Source: Nematostella vectensis (taxonomy: Eukaryota > Cnidaria > Anthozoa > Actiniaria > Edwardsiidae). Taken from it: DNA of 64,000 bases. The stretch covers positions 10,928,540 through 10,992,539 of the forward strand of contig NC_064042.1 in assembly GCF_932526225.1 (NCBI RefSeq), in the 5' to 3' direction. Shown here in pieces: positions 44,201 through 56,200 of the stretch (position 1 is the first letter of the stretch; every line of letters begins with the position of its first letter). The translations under genes and the position numbers were made by a program. Below the pieces are notes generated by a model. The model did no database searches, was not told the DNA's origin, and saw only the letters and a list, made by a program, of their open reading frames with translations.

Positions 44201-47200
44201 ATTTCAATGGGCTAATCTTTTCAGCTTGCCGACTTTCATTAACCTGCCCTACCATTTTGTTGCCTTCTTTTTTTTTGTTCTCGCTTGACCTCCTTGTGCT
44301 GTGTTCTGTCATCTTCAAATCCCCACTAGAGTTGGAATTCTCAGGCCAAACAGTTGGGTTGGGAATATGATCTTTCACGCAGTAGGTTAAATAGTCGGCA
44401 CAACAGTCACCGAAGTATCGACAATAACGATCGCACATACAAGAATATCTTTCAGAAGCTACTTGCATGCAGTCCACACATTTGCCTCGACAGGAGTTAG
44501 TGCCATGGCATCTAGGGTGGATCATATGGTGGACTTGAGGTGGAGGTACAGTTTCTTTTTTAACGGTACTCGAAGTTATATCTTTAGTTGCGCTAACATT
44601 AAAACTAGAAGTCGAAGGCATGACGGGAGAGGGAGAAACCTTTGAAGCAAATCGATGAAGCGATGAATTAACAGCGGATGCATTAGAAGGAATTTCTCGT
44701 CTGCTTCTAAGTGTAGCTGTTTCGGTGTCATTTCGGACAATAGCAAAGGGAATTTCTTCTTTAAAAATTCGCTTCTTATTAACGAGTTTCGGTGTTTCTT
44801 CGGGGTTGTAAAGAGGTCGCTGTTTCAGGTGTACATGTTTTTCCAAAGTAACCTCCCTGTTTTCGGATGTGACATACTGCACACCCGTCAGCCGTTTCTC
44901 TTTCTCATCTTCTGCGCTTAGAGGGCTGGATCTGTTATAGACCAGCACCACACCTACTAACAGCAGGGCAGCTAATGCTCTCATCCTCCCGTTTTGTCTC
45001 AGAGTGGCCTTTCCTGCTTATCTAGAATTATATAAACTCTCTGAGGCAATTACAATTAGCATTTTGAACATCTATCCAACGTGATAAAGCACAATATCTG
45101 CAGATGTTGATCTTAATGAACTTAATGAAATTTCAAACCTACATGGTCAAGTAATTAATAGTCCATAGGCCTTTTTAATTTCGAGCTCGACATGCGGGTA
45201 AGTAGGTTTCGCTTCATTATCCTCACGCCACAATATCCATGTGAACGTGTCCTTTCGTACACAGTTGTCGTGTACCTACATCGACGTTACAAGTCTGGAG
45301 CTGCAAGTATCCATGACAAAAAGTACCAGTGCTTTTCAAATAAAAAGCCGTTTTTATTACTTGTAACTATGAAAATATCCGCGCTTATGAACAACGCTGG
45401 CATAGGGGAAGTCAAACGCCCACCCGGAGACGAGTCCAGGGCTTCTTGAAGGAAGGGGGGAGCAACTTAGCCTTTCTTGCTAATCTAAAATTATATAAAC
45501 TCTCTGAGTCAATAACAACAAGCATTTTCAGTGATAAAAGGACAATAACTACAGATATGGATCTTAATAATCTTAATGAACCTACAGGGTCAAGTAATAA
45601 ATATTTGTCAACAGGCCTGGGGAAAATAGCAAGCCTGGGGATTGCGAATTTTATAGGTGAATTTCATGACTAACAGTTCACTTTTTATGACAATTAGTTG
45701 TTAAGTTTTTCCTGATGTTATCACTTTGGTCAAAAGGTCATATTACATTTCAGTAAATATGACTAAAAGCTCAGACATAAAACGTTTTTTGGTTCTTAAT
45801 TCCCAGTACAGCATGCAGATAAGTACGTTTCGCTTCAATATCCTCAAGCCACAATATCCATGGAACTTAGCCTCTCGTCTACAGTTGTCGTGTGCCTACA
45901 TCGACGGCAAAGTCTACAGCTGCAAGTATCCATGACACTCGTCACGACTTGATAAAAAGTACCAAACCTTTTCAATAAAAAGCCGATTTTATTACTTGTA
46001 ACTATGAACATTTAAGCGCTTATGAATAAGCTGACAAGCTGACAGGGGAAGTCAAACGCCCACCTGAAGACGGGTCCAGGGCTTCTCGAAGGAAGGGAGG
46101 AGCAACTCGAATGGAAGAGCACCTTAAAACTTTTGCGGGATGTAAATTTGTGGATTGAGGAGTCTAAACATTTATTGAAAACTATACCAAAAAGGGATGG
46201 GTATCTTCCATCGCCCATCCGCGAGAATTAGTAAAGCTGTATCAATGAATGAAAGGGAAACTACTGAAACGCGTAATCTCATCAATAGCTACTTATGGGA
46301 TTAAACGAAAAGGTTTGATCCAAAAGAACAAGGAACGGGTTTCCCGCCTCTCTTTCCCGGTTGGGGATTGTTCTAAATAGATTAAAAAGAATATATTTTG
46401 GACGAAGTATGGTTAAGCAAGATACAAAATAAAATGTGACCCATCACAAATACCAGAAAACCTAGCGAAATATGTTTTTTTGCTTATATTAATTTGGAAT
46501 TAAAGGACGCCCTTTTTTAAATGAGGGGGCGCTTTTGAAGATAATGAGGATAATTTCCCGTGATGCGGGTAAGTACGTCACAGGAAATTATTTCCCGTAA
46601 ATGATCTATTACAAAATAAAGGTCGAATGAAATCTCATAAAGTTGTCTTTCATGACAATAAATCGTAAAAAATCTAAATCTTTCGATTTTTTACAATTTA
46701 TTAACATCAAAGACAACTTTATGAGATTTCATTCGAGATCATTTACGGGAAATAATTCTGATAAAAGCAAAGGGAGGATGGTAAGCATGTGGTACGTTTC
46801 GCTTCGTTAATCTCAATTAATGATCTTATTACATGATTGACACCTTTTCCATTGTTCTTGCAAATCATTTATTTTAATAAAATACCTATGAATAATTTAC
46901 AATCTTACAGAAAGGGGAGGGCATGATGTATCAGTAGGGAGAAAGTGGGGTTTTTATATGAACTCATTAAATATGAATGAAGTTGATCACTAGAATACTA
47001 ATGAGGAGGAGTTTGCTAAAAACTAGAACCGTGAATACTAATGAAGGAACATCATATTTAACCTTAAGTAGAAATGAGTAAAAAAACAACACTTTTTCGC
47101 AGCAGATTTACAATGTGATAGCAAGAACGATTGAATACTAATAAAGTATCTATTTGATTGTCATGAAAGCAGAATTCGTATTTGTTACCCTCGAAATTCA

Positions 47201-50200
47201 ACAATAAGTTCAGCTATAATTAAATGTGCAATTTATTGTCGTCTACAATAACAGTTGAAAATATATATTTAGCGTAGTAAAAATAATTCGCTCTTTTTCG
47301 CTGTCAGTGAGCCCCATTCTCGAAGCGTGCCCACACCGAAACTCCGAGTTACGAAACTTTTCAAATTTGTGCAATCAACCACCAACTCTCCTTAGTTTTC
47401 TTGCAGGTCAATAATAACCTCAAACTTTTAAGTCAACATGTATCGAAATCTTTCGAATTTTTGTACAATTTATTAACATCAAAGACAACTTTATGAGATT
47501 TCATTCGAGATTATTTACGGGAAATAATTCTGATAATAACAACGGAAGGATGGTAAGCCTGTGGTACGTTTCGCTTCGTTAATCTCAATTAATGATCTTA
47601 TTACATGGTTGACACCTTTTCCATTGTTCTTGCAAATTATTTATTTCAATAAAATGCTTATGAATTATTTACAATCTTAAAGAACGGGGAGGGCTTGATG
47701 TATCAGCAGGGAAAAAGTGGGGTTTAATATGAACTCATTAAATATGAATAAAGTTGATCACTAGAATACTAATGAGAAGGAGTTGGTTAAAAACTAGAAC
47801 CGTGAATACTAATAAAGGACCATCATATTTAACCTTAAGTAGAAATGAGTAAAAAACAACACTTTTTCGCAGCAGATTTACAATGTGATGGCAAAAACGA
47901 TTGAATACTAATAAAGTATCTATTTGACTGTCATGAAAGCAGAATTCGTATTTGATACCCTCGAAAATTAACAATCAGTGTTATATAAATAAATCTTCAT
48001 TTTTATTGTGTACAGTATTGATCTAATGAGCTTTTTCAAATTTGTGCAATCAACCACCAACTCTCCTTAGTTTTCTTGCAGGTCAATAATAACCTCAAAC
48101 TTTCAAGTCAACATGTATTGAGTTTTGTCTCTTTATCCCCAGTCTTTATTTCTTTAATCTGTTATTTACTTAGATCATGTAATAAGCAAGTTAAATACCT
48201 CGGACGTCGGCAGTTTGCCGTAAAACAGCCTGGATTGCAAATTTTATGGGTGAATTACATGTTCACCACAATTAGTCGTAATGTTTTACTGATGTTATCA
48301 CTTTGGTCCAAAGGCCATATTACGTTTCAGTAAATATGACTAAAAAGCTCAGAAATAAAATTAATTTCGTTCTTAATTCCAAACTCGGTATGCGGGTGAG
48401 TACGTTTCGCTTCATTATCCTCACGCCACACTTTTTAAGTGCTATGCGCGTAGGTTGCGCGCCGAGGTTATTTTGGCTAAAAGACGACTATAAGATTCTG
48501 CTAGGTTCACTTTTCTTGGCCCCTCTCAAACAAGTTGCCTTAGGGTTTGGACTTAGCAGGGAGCGAGAATTCGGGGATAGATCTTTGTAGGCGAGAGAGC
48601 ATTTATTTTTACAAAGATTGCGAGGATAATTTTGGCGTTAAATATAGATTCATCAATCGCGAAGTTTAACAGGTCAGTTGAAGCCAACAATTCGTGTGCT
48701 TCAAGCTGGAGTATTGGTAGGCGTGACTGTGAATTTAGAAAAAAAATAATCGCGCAATTTCGATATTTTTATTTTAATAAAACAATATTGCTTCAATTTA
48801 ACTTGTATGAAAAAGAATAATTTGATTTCCAAGAGTAAATCTAGCAGAATACAATAAAGCATAGATGTATTATTAAAATCTAAAAAAAAAAAACGCGCCT
48901 AAAATGAGTCTTCTATAGAAAACTCAGAATAAGCTATATAGCCAAAACAACCTCGGGAAAGGTGTTTCTCGCTTTTCTTTCCCGGTTGGGGCTTGTTCTG
49001 AATAGATTAAAAAATATATATAATTTTGGAAGTTTCATATGTTTGTCTCTAGAACAATCAAATGCAAATTTGCTTTTAATATTAAAATGTTCGGGGAAGC
49101 AAGATTCAGCAAAAGACGTATTTTTTATTTTTTGCTTTTTTTAATTTAGACGCTTTTTTTAAGGTGGCGCGCCGAGGTTGTTCTGGCTAAACAGCTTTTA
49201 CTAAGTTCCCTATATTAGACTAATTTTCGGCTCGATTTTCGTGAATTTTTCAGATTTTATTAATACATCTATGCTTTGTCAGATCCCGCAAGATTCACAC
49301 TTGTTTGAAATCAAATTATTTTTTTTCATGCAAGGCAAATGGAAGCAATTTTTTTATATTAAAATAAAAATATCGAAATTTGCGGGATGAATATTTTTCT
49401 AAATTCACAGTAACAATAACAATACTCCAGCTTGAAGCACACGAATTTTTGGCTTAAAACTGACCTGTCAAACTTCGCGATTGATGAATCTTTATTTTAC
49501 GCCAAAATTGTCCTCGCAACCTTTGAAAAAAAATGCACTCTTGCCTACAAAGATCCATCCCCGAATTTACGCCCCCTGCTAAGTCCAAGATTTAGCTCAG
49601 ATGCCATATTTGACACTGGAGTATCATGTTTAGGTAGCTTCTGAGTTTTAAACGACAAAAGAATGAAAACTTTATGGGTTACTTCCCAAGCTTTTGAGGA
49701 ACACACTGGAACCTTGCAAATATATGACTCGGGCACCCTGTGGTTTAGGGCCGAATTAGTTTGAGCGACTTGTAACATATGAAAAGTATATTTGTAGGAT
49801 GCTTGCATGCTCATATTGTATGTTTTGAATGATCAATAAATTATTTTGTAAAATTCATACTCGGGTACCCTGTGGTTTTTCACCCGAAAAAGAAAAACGT
49901 AAATAATTCAAAACGTATACCATAATTCGACTCCACTAACTACCAGGCGTTGTTCAGGAGACTAATATCTACTCAAATCTGCTTTCAAACCTTCTCTAAC
50001 TCTCGACTTGTGCGAAACCCCCTGCTGCTACCAGACTATTAACGTAGACAGAGCTGGAAAAGCATAAGGCAGATTTAACGTAGACAGAGCTGGAAAAGCA
50101 TAAGGCAGATTTAACGTAGACAGAGCTGGAAAAGCATAAGGCAGATTTAACGTAGACAGAGCTGGAAAAGCATAAGGCAGATTTACCGTAGACAGAGCTG

Positions 50201-53200
50201 GAAAAGCATAAGGCAGATTTACCGTAGACAGAGCTGGAAAAGCATAAGACAGATTTAAGTAGACAGAGCTGGAAAAGCATAAGGCAGATTTAAGTAGACA
50301 GAGCTGGAAAAGCATAAGGCAGATTTAAGTAGACAGAGCTGGAAAAGCATAAGGCAGATTTAAGTAGACAGAGCTGGAAAAGCATAAGACAGATTAAACG
50401 TAGACGGAGCTGGAAAAGCATAAGGCAGATTTAAATAGAGCTGGAAAAGCATAAGGCAGATTCAAAGTAGACGGAGCTGGAAAAGCATAAGGCAGATTTA
50501 AATAGACAGAGCTGGAAAAGCATAAGACAGATTTAAGTAGACAGAGCTGGAAAAGCAAAAGGCAGATTTAAATAGACAGAGCTGGAAAAGCATAAGACAG
50601 ATTTAAGTAGACAGAGCTGGAAAAGCATAAGGCAGATTTAACGTAGACAGAGCTGGAAAAGCATAAGACAGATTTAACGTAGACGGAGCTGGAAAAGCAT
50701 AAGACAGATTTAACGTAGACAGAGCTGGAAAAGCATAAGGCAGATTTAACATAGACAGAGCTGGAAAAGCATAAGGCAGATTTAAATAGACAGAGCTGGA
50801 AAAGCATAAGACAGATTTAAATAGACAGAGCTGGAAAAGCATAAGGCAGATTTAAGTAGACAGAGCTGGTAAAGCATAAGACAGATTTAAATAGACAGAG
50901 CTGGAAAAGCATAAGACAGATTCAACGTAGACAGATGCGAAAAACATAAGGCAGATTCAACGTAGACGGAGCTGGAAAGCATAAGGCAGATTTAAATAGA
51001 CAGAGCTGGAAAAGCATAAGGCAGATTTAAATAGACAGAGCTGGAAAAGCATAAGCCAGATTTAAGTAGACAGAGCTGGAAAAGCATAAGACAGATTTAA
51101 ATAGACAGAGCTGGAAAAGCATAAGACAGATTCAACGTAGACGGAGCTGGAAAAGCATAAGACAGATTCAACGTAGACAGAGCTGGAAAAACATAAGACA
51201 GATTCAACGTAGACGGAGCTGGAAAAGCATAAGGCAGATTTAAATAGACAGAGCTGGAAAAGCATAAGGCACATTTAACGTAGACAGAGCTGAAAAAGCA
51301 TAAGGCAGATTTAACGTAGACGGAGCTGGAAAAGCATAAGGCAGATTCAACGTAGACAGAGCTGGAAAAGCATAAGGCAGATTTAAGTAGACAGAGCTGG
51401 AAAAGCATAAGACAGATTCAACGTAGACGGAGCTGGAAAAGCATAAGACAGATTTAACGTAGTCAGAGCTGGAAAAGCATAAGACAGATTCAACGTAGAC
51501 AGAGCTGGAAAAGCATAAGGCAGATTTAAGTAGACAGAGCTGGAAAAGCATAAGACAGATTTAACATAGACAGAGCTAGAAAAGCATAAGGCAGATTTAA
51601 ATAGACAGAGCTGGAAAAGCATAAGTCAGATTTAACGTAGACAGAGCTGGAAAAGCATAAGGCAGATTTAACGTAGAAAGAGCTGGAAAAGCATAAGACA
51701 GATTTAACGTAGACGGAGCTGGAAAAGCATAAGGCAGATTTAACGTAGACGGAGCTGGAAAAGCATAAGACAGATTCAACGTAGACAGAGCTGGAAAAGC
51801 ATAAGACAGATTCAACGTAGACAGAGCTGGAAAAGCACAAGGCAGATTTAAATAGACAGAGCTGGAAAAGCATAAGGCAGATTTAAGTAGACAGAGCTGG
51901 AAAAGCATAAGACAGATTCAACGTAGACGGAGCTGGAAAAGCATAAGGCAGATTTAAATAGACAGAGCTGGAAAAGCATAAGTCAGATTTAACGTAGACA
52001 GAGCTGGAAAAGCATAAGGCAGATTTAACGTAGAAAGAGCTGGAAAAGCATAAGACAGATTTAACGTAGACGGAGCTGGAAAAGCATAAGGCAGATTTAA
52101 CGGAGACGGAGCTGGAAAAGCATAAGACAGATTCAACGTAGACAGAGCTGGAAAAGCATAAGACAGATTCAACGTAGACAGAGCTGGAAAAGCATAAGAC
52201 AGATTCAACGTAGACAGAGCTGGAAAAGCATAAGGCAGATTTAAGTAGACAGAGCTGGAAAAGCATAAGACAGATTCAACGTAGACGGAGCTGGAAAAGC
52301 ATAAGACAGATTTAACGTAGTCAGAGCTGGAAAAGCATAAGGCAGATTTAACATAGACAGAGCTGGAAAAGCATAAGGCAGATTTAAGTAGACAGAGCTG
52401 GAAAAGCATAAGACAGATTTAACATAGACAGAGCTGGAAAAGCATAAGGCAGATTTAAGTAGTCAGAGCTGGAAAAGCATAAGACAGATTTAAATAGACA
52501 GAGCTGGAAAAGCATAAGACAGATTCAACGTAGACAGATGCGAAAAACATAAGGCAGATTCAACGTAGACAGAGCTGAAAAAGCATAAGGCAGATTTAAC
52601 GTAGACAGAGCTGAAAAAGCATAAGACAGATTTAACGTAGACAGAGCTGGAAAAGCATAAGACAGATTTAACGTAGTCAGAGCTGGAAAAGCATAAGGCA
52701 GATTTAAGTAGACAGAGCTGGAAAAGCATGAGACAGATTTAACATAGACAGAGCTGGAAAAGCATAAGGCAGATTTAAGTAGACAGAGCTGGAAAAGCAT
52801 AAGACAGATTTAAATAGACAGAGCTGGAAAAGCATAAGACAGATTCAACGTAGACAGATGCGAAAAACATAAGGCAGATTCAACGTAGACAGAGCTGAAA
52901 AAGCATAAGGCAGATTTAACGTAGACAGAGCTGAAAAAGCATAAGGCAGATTTAACGTAGACAGAGCTGGAAAAGCATAAGACAGATTTAACGTAGTCAG
53001 AGCTGGAAAAGCATAAGACAGATTTAACGTAGACAGAGCTGGAAAAGCATAAGACAGATTCAACGTAGACAGAGCTGGAAAAGCATAAGACAGATTCAAC
53101 GTAGACAGAGCTGGAAAAGCATAAGACAGATTTAAATAGACAAAGCTGGAAAAACATAAGACAGATTCAACGTAGACAGAGCTGGAAAAGCATAAGACAG

Positions 53201-56200
53201 ATTCAACGTAGACAGAGCTGGAAAAGCATAAGACAGATTTAACGTAGACAGAGATAGTTTAGTCAGAATTAATGTTATCATCAGACCAGACAATCACTGG
53301 AAAACCTGCCACGCAGTTGTCCTCTCTGTCGTCATGGAGATCACCAATCGAGTGTCTCAATGAATTGTCATCTTGGCCATAGTTAGTAGACTATGTCTTG
53401 ACTCAACGACTTGAGGTAAACAAGATATATATTCACAGAGATATTAATTTTCCAAAGCACGTAGTTATAGAACGTTGTATTGATGTTACCATGACAAGTA
53501 GCGCCATTTTATCATCCTAGCAAAGTACCACATAGGTGAAAAAGAGTCCATTTCCATCGGCTCATTTGGAGAGTTGTTGTGATATTTTCGACATAATTTA
53601 GCATAAGATTTAATTTTTTAGTGGTTATCTTGCGATTTAAAAAAAATAATTTGTCTTCCAATGTTGACTGAAAACAGCCCTCTAGGAAAACACAGCTACA
53701 GCACGTGATGGTGTCACTGGTAAAAAGCCTCAGGAATATTTAACCTGGAGGGGTAATTATGAAACATCTGGTTCTTAGGCCATGACGGCAAACAGGACAC
53801 TATCATTCATAATCTGGAATTGTAATTTTAGACGCACTCCCAACAGCTATCCCTCAAGCCAATAGAATCCTAGTCACTGGAATTTTCACTGTGGTCTGCA
53901 ACACGCAGTGGTCACCAAAAACACTTGAAAGGCTAGATTGTGCTGAGACCACGACCAGCCCAACTAGAAGCTAAATGATCAAATCCTTCAACATTCTTCA
54001 CGTTCCACTTAAAAGTAAATAATGACCAAAGCACAAAATTTACCAATAATGAAAAACTCTAAGGTCGTTTTTAGTGTGAAAGGTCACAAATGTAATTACG
54101 TTGCTGGATGAATCCAGCCTTAAACAGGAGCTGGGCCAATAAGGTACTAACAGTTTGAAGTGCTCTCTTGAATGAATAGATTGATTAACCAAACTTTACA
54201 TTAGAATTATGGGATAAAATCATTTTAAAGCTTTTGTTAGAGAAAAAGTTAATGCTTTAAATGTCAATGCTTAATGTCAATTATTAACAGTGTGATGGCT
54301 TTTTAATATGTGATGTAGATCTCTGTAAGAAACAAATGGGAAAACAAATACAAACACAAAACCATGCGCTTAACAATCTTAAATATCTTCATAGGCAAAG
54401 CTTTACTTATATTCCATTTCATTTAAAAAATAGCTGCCATAAAGTAAAATAGTTCTAAATAACTTTTTAAAAAATGGAAGAAAATGTTTTTTACCTTTTT
54501 GCTTCCTTGTCGGATTTTGCAGAGAGAAACCTTTGTACTGCTGTTTGATTGACAGCCCATAAAGGGAACAGCCCAAAAGCTCCGCCAATCATCAAGCTCC
54601 AAATGGACAGCCTCTGAGTGGGATCTGGATTAAAGCTAACAAAAAATATATATTATTGTATGGGTGATAAATAGATAAACAAAACAGCAACCAAAGACCT
54701 ATATAAAAATTACTATAAAACTGAGGACAGTAATGTCTTTCACCCACAACATACTGTATATGAGTATGCATTACAGAAATATGGCACAAACATACTCAAT
54801 AAATTTAAGTCTGGCTCCCTTCTCCATCGTCTTCCAGACTTCTGTGAACCCTCCAACTTTCTGACTTCCCACAACAACAACAGCTACAAGACCAACTAGC
54901 ATAATAATAGCTTGAAGGACATCATTCCAAATAACAGCCTTCATTCCACCCTGAAAAAAAAAAACATGTGGGCAAATGTTACTGAAATGATAAAATCTAA
55001 TACACAAACTGGGGATTTTTCTGCGTTCCTGCCTTGAATCGAATTTGTCACAAGTGAGTTGAAGTTATTCTCCCGTGTTTCCAGTCTTCTCGGATAAGGA
55101 CACTAAACCGGAGGTCCCGTCTCTTCGAGCTGCACTACACTAACCAGAACCGAAGGGACGTAAAAGAACCACTGGGGACGCAATAAACCCTCTGGCAGTG
55201 ACCACCCCCAGTGACAGTGCTTACTAACCGAGGGCCATATGTTAGAAAACTGTATATTCGGTTAAATATGCTACCCTCGATAAAACAAAGATAAAAATAA
55301 AAAAAAGTTCCCATACCAGCATGAACAGCCTATAGTAAAAGGTTACTTTCACAGCTGTACTAGACAGCCTGTGAACTACAGCAGAGCTAATAACATAACA
55401 GTATGTACTACAGTGCAGATAAGAAACAATAATTGGAGTTCTCCTAGACTATAAAGCATCATAGTCTAGGGGCTACTGTAGTAGTCAGTGTAGTGTAGAC
55501 CATCATATAACAAGTGTACAATAAAACTTACAATAGTTGTATAAAAAGTGCAGACAACACCAAGAGCAACAATGGACACCCAGATAGGAAATCCTGTGAC
55601 TGAAAAAAATACAAAGCAATATAATCAAGCACCAAGGCCATGATATTCACAGGCATTTGTTTTACTGTGTCAAAATATATATTCCATTAAACTGGTGTAG
55701 CCTCATTAAACCATATATGTAAAACTGATATGAAGTTTGTGAAAGTTATTCATACCTGCTTCTAGAGCGAGTGAAGGACCATAGGTTACAATTGCCATAT
55801 ATAAACACTGGAAAAAAATGGATATCATTCAATAACACAAGTCAACTCTACAGAGACTCCCTTCTCATGTACCCTTCCCGTTAGAACATAAAAGAGCATG
55901 AAGTAACACACAACAGGGAGCATGAGCAACATACAACATGGACAAATCTTGTTTTTGCAAGTAAGGTGGTATTTCTAGTATGAATGCCTATACGAGCTCA
56001 ATAAAATAAAGAGTTAAACCAATCAATTGGCGCTTTTGTTGAGATATGTTTTTAGGGGGAGGGAGGCATATTCCAAAATTTGAGGTCAAGAGAGGGTGTT
56101 TATTCAGGTTGCGCTTATTTGGACTTATAAGGACGCTTATAAAAGACAGCACTTATTTGAATCATTAGAGTAATTATAGGCTAAAAAAAAAAACTCTGGT

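Noticed and set aside
49996-53157. Many 70-150-codon frames repeating [12 protein letters not shown] or [12 protein letters not shown]
   Set aside because: All are translations of the 36-bp minisatellite in different frames.
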